From Pseudomonas sp. R4-35-07 (GTDB taxonomy: Bacteria > Pseudomonadota > Gammaproteobacteria > Pseudomonadales > Pseudomonadaceae): a DNA stretch of 64,000 bases. Made by a program: the position numbers and the translations under genes. Location: NCBI RefSeq assembly GCF_003852235.1, contig NZ_CP027732.1, positions 3,410,001 through 3,474,000 of the forward strand. Reading direction: 5' to 3'. Below, one piece after another: positions 18,553 through 26,955 of the stretch; position 1 is the stretch's first letter, and the number at the start of each line of letters is the position of its first letter. The notes under the pieces were generated by a model. That model saw only the letters and a list, made by a program, of their open reading frames with translations, had not been told where the DNA came from and made no database searches.

Positions 18553-19416
18553 TCAGCGGTTGGCGTCGGAGTGGGTCATGGCGGTATAGAACAGCCAGGA
18601 CACCAACAGGATGATCAGGAAGTACACCAGCGAAAACGCCGCCGCCGGGCCGAGATCGAATTGGCCTACGGCCATCTGGGTCAAGGTCTGACTCAGAAAG
18701 GTGGTGGCATTGCCCGGCCCGCCACCGGTCAGTACGAACGGCTCGGTGTAGATCATGAAACTGTCCATGAAGCGCAGCATCACCGCGATCAACAGCACGC
18801 TTTTCATCTTGGGCAACTGGATATGTCGGAAAACCGCCCAGGCCGACGCCCGATCAATGCGCGCAGCCTGGTAGTACACGTCCGGGATCGCCCGCAGCCC
18901 CGAATAGCACAGCAACGCCACCAAGGAAGTCCAGTGCCACACGTCCATCACCAGCACGGTGACCCAGGCGTCCATGGTGTTCGCCGCATAGTTATAGCTG
19001 ATACCCATGGCGTTGAGGCTGTAACCGAGCAGGCCGATATCGGCGCGACCGAAAATCTGCCAGATGGTGCCGACCACGTTCCACGGAATCAACAAGGGGA
19101 TCGCCAGCACGATCAACACCAGCGACGACCAGCGGCCCTTGGTCGGCATGGTCAGGGCGATGGCAATGCCCAGGGGAATTTCGATCAGCAGCACACAGGC
19201 CGAATAGATGAACTGGCGCAGCAGCGAGTCATGCAGGCGCGGGTCGAGCAGCACCTGTTTGTACCAGTCGGCGCCGACGAAATAGCGGCTGGACTGGTCG
19301 AAAATGTCCTGCACCGAGTAGTTGACCACGGTCATCATCGGGATCACGGCACTGAACGCCACCAGCAGGAACACCGGCAACACCAGCCACCAGGCCTTGT
19401 TGTTCTGCACCTTGTT
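18553..19416 (-). CDS. ABC transporter permease (MalF-like, GlpP-like)
   Basis: 287 residues from the ATG at 19416, which overlaps the stop of the preceding ATPase gene (ATGA). Six membrane segments; the EAA loop is DVYYQAARIDRASAWAVFRH followed by IQLPKMKSVL. The second half ends in a helix VYFLIILLVSWLFYTAM. Forms the membrane pore with the second permease. Confidence 0.9.
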   Translation of the reverse strand, partial: NKVQNNKAWWLVLPVFLLVAFSAVIPMMTVVNYSVQDIFDQSSRYFVGADWYKQVLLDPRLHDSLLRQFIYSACVLLIEIPLGIAIALTMPTKGRWSSLVLIVLAIPLLIPWNVVGTIWQIFGRADIGLLGYSLNAMGISYNYAANTMDAWVTVLVMDVWHWTSLVALLCYSGLRAIPDVYYQAARIDRASAWAVFRHIQLPKMKSVLLIAVMLRFMDSFMIYTEPFVLTGGGPGNATTFLSQTLTQMAVGQFDLGPAAAFSLVYFLIILLVSWLFYTAMTHSDANR

Positions 19417-20513
19417 CATGGCAGTTCCTCCAGCAGGTAATCGTCGGCGTAGAGCATCAGCCATTGCGCGGGGAAGCTGATGCAGGCGCGGCCTTCGGGC
19501 ACCGGTTTGTCTTCGGCCAGGCGCACTTTGAGCGTGGCGCCGTCGAGGTTGAGGGTCATGATTTTGTAGGTGCCGAGGTCTTCCACATGTGTGACGTCGG
19601 CCTGCAAGGCGTCAGGGTTATGCTCGTCCCACACATGGATGAATTCCGGGCGAATACCCACCTGAAGCTTTTTGTAATCGGTGGCAGCGAGGCGCTGCTG
19701 CAGTGCCTCGGACAACGGCAACGACGTGTTGGCAAACCGCACCCCACCCGCCTCGGCCTGCACCTCGATCAGATTCATCCCAGGGCTGCCGATGAAATAA
19801 CCGACAAAGGTGTGGCTCGGCCGCTCGAACAATTCGCGTGGCGTGCCGAACTGCACGATCTGCCCGCCGTACATCACGGCAATTTTATCGGCGAAGGTGG
19901 ATGCCTCGAGCTGGTCGTGGGTGACGTAGACCATGGTGATGTTGAACTGCTCGTGAATCTGCTTGAGCTTGCGCCGCAGTTTCCACTTCAGGTGCGGGTC
20001 GATCACCGTCAGCGGCTCATCGAACAGGATCGCCGACACGTCGTCGCGCACCAGGCCACGGCCCATGGAGACTTTCTGTTTTTCGTCGGCGGTGAGGTTG
20101 CGGGCTTTTTTGCTCAACAGGTTTTGCAGGTCGAGAACCTCGGCAATTTCCTGCACCTTGCTGTGAATTTTCGCCTCGGCCATGCCTTGGTTGCGCAAGG
20201 GAAACGCCAGGTTATCGAACACTGTCATGGTGTCGTACACCACCGGGAACTGAAACACCTGGGCGATATTGCGCTTTTCCGGGGTGAGGTCGTTGACCAC
20301 TTGGGTATCGAACAACACCTGGCCCTCGGACGGGCTGAGCAGGCCGGAAATGATGTTAAGCAAGGTCGACTTGCCGCAGCCCGATGGCCCGAGCAAGGCG
20401 TAGGCTCCGCCTTGCTCCCACACATGGTTCATTGCCCGGATGGCGTAATCCTCTGGGCCGCTCGGGGTCGCGCTGTAGCTGTGCGCCAGGTTCTGCAAAT
20501 GGATCTCGGCCAT
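19416..20513 (-). CDS. ABC transporter ATP-binding protein (GlpT-like) with altered signature motif
   Basis: 365 residues: nucleotide-binding domain then a MalK-type TOBE/OB domain. Walker A is standard (LLGPSGCGKSTLL, residues 37-49) and Walker B is AILFDEPL. In place of LSGGQ, however, it has NLTADEKQKVSMGRGL, a change I associate with this subfamily. The partner ATPase shows the reverse pattern, so the dimer is probably asymmetric. Overlaps both neighbours by start/stop codons. Confidence 0.88.
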   Translation of the reverse strand: MAEIHLQNLAHSYSATPSGPEDYAIRAMNHVWEQGGAYALLGPSGCGKSTLLNIISGLLSPSEGQVLFDTQVVNDLTPEKRNIAQVFQFPVVYDTMTVFDNLAFPLRNQGMAEAKIHSKVQEIAEVLDLQNLLSKKARNLTADEKQKVSMGRGLVRDDVSAILFDEPLTVIDPHLKWKLRRKLKQIHEQFNITMVYVTHDQLEASTFADKIAVMYGGQIVQFGTPRELFERPSHTFVGYFIGSPGMNLIEVQAEAGGVRFANTSLPLSEALQQRLAATDYKKLQVGIRPEFIHVWDEHNPDALQADVTHVEDLGTYKIMTLNLDGATLKVRLAEDKPVPEGRACISFPAQWLMLYADDYLLEELP

Positions 20514-21607
20514 CAGGCAACCCTCGCGACACGGCGCCCGGGGGCCTGGACCAAACGGCCCTGGCCATCGAACACAAACAGTTTATGGGTGGGGATGTAC
20601 ACGCGGATCGGCGCATCGACGTCGTACTCGTGCACCCCCGGCAGGTGCAATACGAGCAGGAAGTGTTCGCTGCGCACATGCAGGAAGGTTTCCGAGCCGC
20701 TGATCTCGGCGACTTCCACGGTCACCGCCAGCTCCAGGTCATCGTCGTTGCTCGGCACCAGGCTGATATGGCTGGGGCGCACGCCAAAGCGGAACTCACC
20801 TTCGCCGATGGGGCGCAGGTCGACATTGAGCGGGAAATGCACGAAGTTGGCGAAACTCACTTCGTTGCCACTGATGCGCCCCGGCATCAGGTTGATCGGC
20901 GGCTCGGAAAACAACTCGGCCGCCAATACGCTTTGCGGCTGGTGATAGACCTCGGCGGCCTTGCCGCTCTGGATCACCCGGCCTTCATGCAGGATGGTGG
21001 TGGTACCGCCCAGCGCCAACGCTTCGTTCGGCTCGGTGGTGGCGTAGATGGCGATGGTGTGGCGCGCCTTGAACAGTTCGCGCATTTCCTGGCGCAGCTC
21101 TTCGCGCAACTTGTAATCCAGGTTGACCAACGGCTCATCGAACAGGATCAGCTCGGCGTCCTTCACCAACGCCCGGGCCATGGCCGTACGCTGCTGCTGG
21201 CCACCGGACAGTTCCAGCGGGTGGCGCTGCAGGAATTTCTCGATGCGCAGCATCCGCGCCGTTTCCAGCACCTTGCTCTGGATCAGCTCGTTGGACACAC
21301 CGGCCTGGCGCAAAGGCGAGGCGATGTTCTCGAACACGGTCATGGTCGGGTAGTTGATGAACTGCTGATACACCATCGACACGTTGCGCAGGCGCACCGG
21401 TTTTTGCGTGACATCCACACCGTTCATCAGGATGCGACCGCTGTCGGGCTTGTCCAGACCGGCCATCAGGCGCATCAAACTGGTCTTGCCGGACAGGGTG
21501 CGACCGAGCAACACGTTGAAGGAGCCCGCCTCGAAGCGCAGGTTGGCGTCGTCGATCCAGGTTTGACCTTCGACAACGCGGGAGACATGTTCCAGGGTCA
21601 ATGACAT
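20513..21607 (-). CDS. ABC transporter ATP-binding protein (GlpS-like), first gene of operon
   Basis: 364 residues with a canonical signature LSGGQQQRTAMARAL and Walker B LILFDEPL, but an unusual Walker A, LLGRTLSGKTSLMRL, in which the usual GPSGCGKST is replaced by GRTLSGKTS. A TOBE-like C-terminal domain follows. AAAGG precedes the ATG at 21607, and the transcript should start about 34 bases upstream from the sigma-54 promoter described separately. Confidence 0.88.
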   Translation of the reverse strand: MSLTLEHVSRVVEGQTWIDDANLRFEAGSFNVLLGRTLSGKTSLMRLMAGLDKPDSGRILMNGVDVTQKPVRLRNVSMVYQQFINYPTMTVFENIASPLRQAGVSNELIQSKVLETARMLRIEKFLQRHPLELSGGQQQRTAMARALVKDAELILFDEPLVNLDYKLREELRQEMRELFKARHTIAIYATTEPNEALALGGTTTILHEGRVIQSGKAAEVYHQPQSVLAAELFSEPPINLMPGRISGNEVSFANFVHFPLNVDLRPIGEGEFRFGVRPSHISLVPSNDDDLELAVTVEVAEISGSETFLHVRSEHFLLVLHLPGVHEYDVDAPIRVYIPTHKLFVFDGQGRLVQAPGRRVARVA

Positions 21608-21651
21608 GACACGACCTTTTTATTATTGGAATGAATCTGGCCAGTTATCAG

Positions 21652-21667
21652 AGCGAGTTTCGTGCCA
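21652..21667 (-). promoter_or_regulatory. Sigma-54 (-24/-12) promoter of the ABC operon
   Basis: On the minus strand the sequence is TGGCACGAAACTCGCT. This matches the RpoN consensus TGGCACG-N4-TTGC(A/T) at all positions but one, with exact GG to GC spacing. It lies 45 bp upstream of the first ATPase start and is fed by a divergent GAFTGA-type activator, so the assignment is strong. Confidence 0.85.
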
Positions 21668-21711
21668 GAAATGGCAGGTGGTTGATGCATAAGGAAATGG
21701 GTCAATCTGGA

Positions 21712-21780
21712 TGTTCAGGAATGAACACCCTGGCTGAACAAATGAACACTGAGGGGGTTGACAATGAACAGTTCTGAACA
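21712..21780. promoter_or_regulatory. TGAACA repeat array, candidate upstream activating sequence
   Basis: Contains the palindrome TGTTCA-GGAA-TGAACA at 21712-21727 and further TGAACA copies at 21735, 21743, 21765 and 21775; around 21766-21774 GAAC-A-GTTC forms another dyad. The array lies about 45-130 bp upstream of the -24 element, where a sigma-54 activator would bind. Probable sites of the AcoR-like regulator. Confidence 0.65.
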
Positions 21781-21794
21781 ACACTGATCAGACT

Positions 21795-21882
21795 GTGGGA
21801 GGGGGCTTGCTCCCGATAGCGGTATATCAGTAAAAGAAATGCTGACTGACACACCGCTATCGGGAGCAAGCCCCCTCCCACA
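21795..21882. repeat. REPIN in the divergent promoter region
   Basis: TGTGGGAGGGGGCTTGCTCC, CGATAGCGGT, spacer, and inverted copy. It separates the activator-site array from the activator gene start at 21945 and may insulate the two. Confidence 0.92.
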
Positions 21883-21944
21883 TGGGTCTGGTTACATCCG
21901 TTAGATTGTGCACACTCAATAACAATAAAAATGAAGGTCAATAC

Positions 21945-23762
21945 ATGGCCGAACCACTGACTCACGACACCATCATCCAGGACTCCTGGCGCCGTTGCCG
22001 AGCGTTCGGCCTGGATCACCAGAGCGTCCCCAGCTTCGACCAACTGCCCGCCGAGGGCATTCGGCAGTTACTGGAGAGCCAGCATTCACTGGTGCAGACC
22101 ACCCATCAGGAGGTGCTGCCCTACTACGAGAACATCCTGAGCAATTCCAATTGCCTGATCATGCTGGCCGACAACCAGGGCCAGGTCCTGACGTCGTGGG
22201 GCACCCAGCGCTTTATCGAACCTGGGCTGGCCCGTGGTTTCAGCGCGGGTGCGAGCTGGATGGAACACGCCAGCGGCACCAACGCCATCGGCACCGCGTT
22301 GGCCTGCGCCCAGGCGGTGCATATCGAGCACGACGAACACTTCCTCAAGGCCAACCGCTTCATGACCGGTTCGGCGGCGCCGATTTTCGACGCGCAACGC
22401 GAGATCATCGCGGTGCTGGACGTTTCCAGCGACAGCTACCTGCCGCCCTCCCACACCCTGGGCATGGTCAAGATGATGAGCCAGACCGTGGAAAACCGGC
22501 TGATCCTCAACCTGTTTCGCGGCGAGCATTTCCAGCTGACGTTCAACACCGGCCTGAGCAACCTCGACAGCCAGTGGGCAGGCCTGCTGATCTTTGATGA
22601 AAGCGGCCAGGTGCTGTCGGCCAACCGGCGCGCGGACAACCTGCTGGGGATCAGCTTGTCGAGAGTGATGATCGACAGCTTATTCAAGGTGTCGCTGCTG
22701 GAGTTGTTGAATCAGCCGGAGGGGCTGGCGTTTTCCCTGCAAGCAGCGGGACGCAATCGCTTCCAATGCCTGCTCAAGCGCCCCAGGCAGACGCCGGTAC
22801 AAGCGCGGATGTTCAATGAACCGGCGCCTGCGAAGCCGAGCTCCGTGAGCCTCACCACCCTGCATTTTGGCGACGCACGCGTGGAGAAAGCCGTGCGCCA
22901 GGCCGAGCGCCTGCTGGAGAAGGATATTCCGTTGTTGATCCACGGCGAGACCGGCGTGGGCAAAGAGGTATTCGTCAAAGCCTTGCATCAGGCCAGTTCC
23001 CGTAGCCGCCAGGCATTGATCGCGGTGAACTGTGCGGCGATTCCGGCTGAGCTGGTGGAATCGGAACTGTTCGGCTATGAAAAAGGCGCGTTCACCGGCG
23101 CCAATCAAAAGGGCAGCATCGGCCTGATCCGCAAGGCCGACAAGGGCACGCTGTTTCTCGATGAGATCGGCGATATGCCTCTTCCCACCCAGGCGCGACT
23201 GTTGCGGGTACTGCAGGAACGCTGCGTGCAGCCGGTGGGCAGCAGTGAGGTGTTCCCGGTGGACTTGCGCATCATCTCGGCGACCAACCGCGCGCTACGG
23301 GAGCTGGTGCAAGCCGGGCGTTTTCGGGAGGATTTGTATTACCGCATTGGTGGCCTGACCCTGGAACTGCCGCCGTTGCGCGAGCGCAGCGACAAGCAGG
23401 CGTTGTTCCAGCAACTGTGGCAGCGACACCGGGACCCCACGCAGTGGGCCGGCCTGAGCGCCGAGGTGCTGAAGCTGTTCGAACAGCATCCATGGCCGGG
23501 CAATCTGCGCCAGGTCAGCAGTGTGCTGCAGGTGGCATTGGCGATGGCTGAGGAACAGCCGATCCGCCCGGAGCATCTGCCCGATGACTTTTTTGTGGAT
23601 TTGCAGGGGCCGATACCGCAGCCCGCCAGCGAGCGACTGGATGACAGCATCGACCTGACGCAACGCTTGAAGGCGGCAGGCGGCAACATATCGCACCTCG
23701 CCCGCGAACTCGGGGTGAGCCGCAATACCCTGTATAAGCGCCTGCGCCAGAACGAAGGCTGA
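21945..23762 (+). CDS. Sigma-54-dependent transcriptional activator, AcoR type
   Basis: 605 residues from the ATG at 21945. N-terminal GAF-like sensor region (WMEHASGTNAIGTALA, residues 104-119), a central AAA+ domain with HGETGVGKEVF (Walker A), the sigma-54 contact motif GAFTGA, GTLFLDEIGD (Walker B) and RFREDLYYRI, and a C-terminal Fis helix-turn-helix GGNISHLARELGVSRNTLYK. AcoR-type proteins respond to small alcohols, diols and ketones. It is divergent from the ABC operon, whose promoter is sigma-54 dependent, so it is the likely activator. Confidence 0.92.
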   Translation: MAEPLTHDTIIQDSWRRCRAFGLDHQSVPSFDQLPAEGIRQLLESQHSLVQTTHQEVLPYYENILSNSNCLIMLADNQGQVLTSWGTQRFIEPGLARGFSAGASWMEHASGTNAIGTALACAQAVHIEHDEHFLKANRFMTGSAAPIFDAQREIIAVLDVSSDSYLPPSHTLGMVKMMSQTVENRLILNLFRGEHFQLTFNTGLSNLDSQWAGLLIFDESGQVLSANRRADNLLGISLSRVMIDSLFKVSLLELLNQPEGLAFSLQAAGRNRFQCLLKRPRQTPVQARMFNEPAPAKPSSVSLTTLHFGDARVEKAVRQAERLLEKDIPLLIHGETGVGKEVFVKALHQASSRSRQALIAVNCAAIPAELVESELFGYEKGAFTGANQKGSIGLIRKADKGTLFLDEIGDMPLPTQARLLRVLQERCVQPVGSSEVFPVDLRIISATNRALRELVQAGRFREDLYYRIGGLTLELPPLRERSDKQALFQQLWQRHRDPTQWAGLSAEVLKLFEQHPWPGNLRQVSSVLQVALAMAEEQPIRPEHLPDDFFVDLQGPIPQPASERLDDSIDLTQRLKAAGGNISHLARELGVSRNTLYKRLRQNEG

Positions 23763-23791
23763 ACCGGCACGTTAGTCAGCCAGATGCCTCT

Positions 23792-25909
23792 TCAGCGCCA
23801 ACGCCACGACACGCCGGTATAGAGGCCCCGACCATCGGCCGGTGTGGAGCGCGCGACATCCAGGCCTTTATCGTCATAGCCCGGGGTGACGGTGTTGGCA
23901 TAACGCCGGTTGGTGAGGTTGCGCAGATCGACCCAGGCCTGCCAATCCTGCTTGGGCGCGTCAAAGCCAAACGTGGCGCCCAGGGTGGTGTAGGCCGCGG
24001 CGTAGTAAGAGTTGGCGTAGTCCACCGCCACCCGCGAGGCATGCTCGGTGTTGAGGCTGGTGTAGAAACCGCTCGGGTGGCTGTAGCGCAGTTGCGCCTG
24101 GTAATAATGCTTGGGAATGCCCGGCAAGGTGTTGTCACCGAAACGCTCGTCGTCGCGGTAGTGGAAGTCGCTGAAGGTATAGGCTTGGCGCAGCGCCAGC
24201 TGGCCGTTGGGGCCACCGTCCCATAGCGGGCTGAGCAGGCTCAGTTCCACGCCTTGATGCACGGTGGGGCTGGCGTTGGCTTCAGCGACGATGGAATTGC
24301 TGGTTGCGGTCTGGGCCTGGGTTTCCACGGTCAACAGTTCGTGGCGAACTTCCGAGCGGTAGAGCGCCAGGTCCCACTGACCAAGCCAGGCGTCACCGCG
24401 GCCACCGACTTCCAGCGTCGTCGCCGTCTGGTTGCGCAACTTCACGCCTTCGCGCTGCAAGCCGGTGGCCGCGCCACTGCCGGTACCGAAGTATTTGTTG
24501 GAACCCCAGATCATCGACCAGGCGTGCGGCGGCTCTACCGAGCGGCTCAGGTTGGTGTACACCTGCAATTGCGGGGTGAAGTCATAGCGCAGGCCAATGC
24601 GTGGCGCGTAGTCCCAATCGTGCTGGCTGGTCGGTGCCTGGCCGTCTGGATAGGTGACCTGGGTTTCGCGGCGGGTATAGATCGCGGCCAGGCCGGTGGT
24701 CAGCCATAGGTCAGGCACCAGCTCCAGTTCGTTGCCGATATGCAGCACGGTGTCGGAACCCAGGTAGGTGTAGTCACGGGTCTTGGTGCCCGGAGCGTAG
24801 CCGGCCGTATTGCCCGCCGGGATGCGCACGTACTCCGAGGCGCCGTTGTTCGGCATCGCCTGGGTGGTGCGCAGGCCGAGCGTGGTTTTGCTGTCGTGGC
24901 CGAACAGACTGTCCTGGCGAATGTAATTGAGGGTGCCGCTGATGTCGGTGTAGGCGACTTTCAGGCGGTTGGTGCCTTCGCGCAGGTCCATCGGGTAGTC
25001 GTGATAGGCCAGCCCGACTTCGACGCGCGAAGCGTCATCCAATTGCAGGGTGGTCTTGTTGGCGATCCAGGTGGAACCCGGTTGCAAGCGCTTGGAATCG
25101 CGGGCGGCGTTGAGGCTGTTGGCGGCACGCGGGTCATGGCTGATTTGGTAACGGGTGAGCTTGCCCGGGGTGTCGTTGGTGGTTTCGCGGTAGCGAAAAT
25201 AGAAGCGCGTTTCCAGGTCCGGGTTGAAGCGATAGCCAAAGTTGGCCGCGACGCCCTTGCCGGCGCCAGCGCTCTGGTGTTGGTAACCGTCGGACGCAGA
25301 ATCGGTGAGGCTGATGTAGTAATCGGCATCCCCGAGCACCTGGCCGGAACTGATCTCGCGCTGGGCGTAACCACGGCTGCCCGCTTCATAGCGCAGTTGC
25401 AGTTTGGGCGCATCAAGACCGGTGCGGCTGACATAGTTGACCGCGCCGCCCAGGGCCAACGCGCCCCGGTCGAAGCCATTGGCGCCGCGCAGCACTTCTA
25501 CCCGGCTTTGCCAAAGCGGGTCCTTGAGCTCATAGGGCGTACCGCCGGGGCCGGTGAGCGGCAGACCGTCGAACATTTCGTACAACCCGGAGGCGTGGGC
25601 ACCGGGGCTGCGGTTCAGGCCCGAACCGCGAATGGACAGCTTGACCCCTTCATTGTTCGCCGCCTTGGCGTATACCCCGGCCTGGTATTTGAAGACGTCC
25701 TCATTGGTGCTGATTCGCCCTTGCTGCACGCTGTTCATGTCAATGAAATTGGTGCCGCCGGGCACGCTTTTGAGCTGCGCCTGGGCGATTTCGCCGGCGC
25801 TGGCTTGGCCCGTGGTGACTTCGACCGGCGCCAATTGCAGGCTGTCGGCCTGTACCAGCGAACTGAGGGCCAGGGTGGCGAATAGCAGCGGAGGTTGTCG
25901 CAACAGCAT
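23792..25909 (-). CDS. TonB-dependent outer-membrane receptor
   Basis: 705 residues from the ATG at 25909 (AAGGA upstream). Signal peptide LLRQPPLLFATLALSSLVQA; plug domain around 35-150 with GVKLSIRGSGLNRSPGAH and VEVLRGANGFDRGALALGGA; then a beta-barrel ending in the aromatic strand GLYTGVSWRWR. No N-terminal signalling extension, so it is not a FecA-type transducer. The ligand is not evident and I see no good Fur box. It is divergent from a possible microprotein and an XRE-cupin regulator, which may control it. Confidence 0.9.
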   Translation of the reverse strand: MLLRQPPLLFATLALSSLVQADSLQLAPVEVTTGQASAGEIAQAQLKSVPGGTNFIDMNSVQQGRISTNEDVFKYQAGVYAKAANNEGVKLSIRGSGLNRSPGAHASGLYEMFDGLPLTGPGGTPYELKDPLWQSRVEVLRGANGFDRGALALGGAVNYVSRTGLDAPKLQLRYEAGSRGYAQREISSGQVLGDADYYISLTDSASDGYQHQSAGAGKGVAANFGYRFNPDLETRFYFRYRETTNDTPGKLTRYQISHDPRAANSLNAARDSKRLQPGSTWIANKTTLQLDDASRVEVGLAYHDYPMDLREGTNRLKVAYTDISGTLNYIRQDSLFGHDSKTTLGLRTTQAMPNNGASEYVRIPAGNTAGYAPGTKTRDYTYLGSDTVLHIGNELELVPDLWLTTGLAAIYTRRETQVTYPDGQAPTSQHDWDYAPRIGLRYDFTPQLQVYTNLSRSVEPPHAWSMIWGSNKYFGTGSGAATGLQREGVKLRNQTATTLEVGGRGDAWLGQWDLALYRSEVRHELLTVETQAQTATSNSIVAEANASPTVHQGVELSLLSPLWDGGPNGQLALRQAYTFSDFHYRDDERFGDNTLPGIPKHYYQAQLRYSHPSGFYTSLNTEHASRVAVDYANSYYAAAYTTLGATFGFDAPKQDWQAWVDLRNLTNRRYANTVTPGYDDKGLDVARSTPADGRGLYTGVSWRWR

Positions 25910-26116
25910 GGGCGGGTCCTTGGAAGACAGGGCGTGGACGGCAGCGCCGGCACGCGAACAGTCATGGGAAGGCGCCCACACCCGCCAAGTCACGCGCGCA
26001 CCGGGATTCGCTGGTAAGTCCAAAATCGAATTAACAAATGAAAACTCAGTATTTATAGAAATAACCGCTACGCTTTACTGTGGGTCATCGAACCCCCCAC
26101 CGCCGAGATCCCACTC

Positions 26117-26275
26117 ATGCAAACATCCGCCACCCTCATCGACTTCACCCTTCATCGTAAGCGTCGCCAGGCACGTGCGGCGGCCGAGTTGATGTGGGCG
26201 ATGTACGCCGCGCGTGCAGGGCTGGCCGTGTTTACCGCGCGGGCCTTGGCAAACAGCGATACCCGCCAGGCGTAA
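26117..26275 (+). CDS. Possible 52-residue Arg/Ala-rich microprotein upstream of XRE-cupin gene
   Basis: A short frame from ATG 26117 to TAA 26275 encodes a basic helical peptide (LIDFTLHRKRRQARAAAELM, then WAMYAARAGLAVFTARALAN). It starts 207 bp from the TonB receptor start on the other strand and ends 5 bp before the XRE-cupin ATG, which itself lacks a clear ribosome binding site, so the two are probably translationally coupled. It could be a regulatory leader or a true small protein. I do not recognise it. Confidence 0.5.
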   Translation: MQTSATLIDFTLHRKRRQARAAAELMWAMYAARAGLAVFTARALANSDTRQA

Positions 26276-26280
26276 CGCCG

Positions 26281-26907
26281 ATGAACTTCCTTCACGCCAT
26301 TCCCGAACCGCCTGAGCCGCCGCCCACACCCAGCACCGACGATGACGTGATCAGCCTGTGCGTGGCGCATAACCTGCAACGCCTGCGCAGCAAGCGCCAC
26401 CTGTCATTGGACGGGCTGGCGCGTGCCTGCGGCGTAAGCCGTGCAATGCTGGCGCAAATCGAGTCCGGGCGCAGCGTGCCGTCGATCAAGGTGCTGTGCA
26501 AGATTGCCAAGGGCTTGAAGGTGTCGGTGGCGGCCTTTCTGGAAGACCGCGCGTTCGAGGGTGTCGAAGTGCTGCCGGCGCGACAGAGCAAACGCCTGGT
26601 GAGCGCTGATGGAGCGTTCGTCAGCCGCGCGTTGTTCCCTTTCGATAGGGCGCGTCAGTCCGAATTTTATGAAATCCGTCTGCGAGGCCTGGGTGAAGAA
26701 GTCTCCGAGGGCCACGGACCCGGCATCCAGGAAAACCTGGTGGTCGCCCAGGGGGTGCTGGAGGTCAGCGTCAACGATGAGCGCTACCTGCTCTCTACCG
26801 GCGATTCGATTCTGTTTTTCGCCGACCAGCCGCACCGCTATCGCAACCCGGCTGACAGCGAGGCGGTGGCGTTCCTGGTGATCATTTACCCCGAACGCCT
26901 GGACTGA
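26281..26907 (+). CDS. XRE-cupin transcriptional regulator
   Basis: 208 residues. After a Pro-rich N-terminus (PEPPEPPPTP), residues 25-85 form an XRE helix-turn-helix (LSLDGLARACGVSRAMLAQI, then ESGRSVPSIKVLCKIAKGL). Residues 130-200 form a small cupin (GIQENLVVAQGVLEV ... GDSILFFADQPHRYRNP). Such regulators sense small carboxylates or amines and often control adjacent catabolic or uptake genes. The divergent TonB receptor is the obvious candidate target. Confidence 0.9.
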   Translation: MNFLHAIPEPPEPPPTPSTDDDVISLCVAHNLQRLRSKRHLSLDGLARACGVSRAMLAQIESGRSVPSIKVLCKIAKGLKVSVAAFLEDRAFEGVEVLPARQSKRLVSADGAFVSRALFPFDRARQSEFYEIRLRGLGEEVSEGHGPGIQENLVVAQGVLEVSVNDERYLLSTGDSILFFADQPHRYRNPADSEAVAFLVIIYPERLD

Positions 26908-26912
26908 ATGCA

Positions 26913-26938
26913 AAAAGCCCCGAAAATTCGGGGCTTTT
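26913..26938. terminator. Bidirectional rho-independent terminator
   Basis: AAAAGCCCCGAA-AA-TTCGGGGCTTTT is a 12-bp perfect stem with T-runs on both strands. It lies between the convergent XRE-cupin gene and the Met/Cys-rich gene and can end both transcripts. Confidence 0.92.
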
Positions 26939-26955
26939 GTCTGCCAGGCGAGCTG

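Noticed and set aside
25910..26116. Fur box upstream of the TonB receptor
   Set aside because: The region is AT-rich but no stretch resembles GATAATGATAATCATTATC closely enough.
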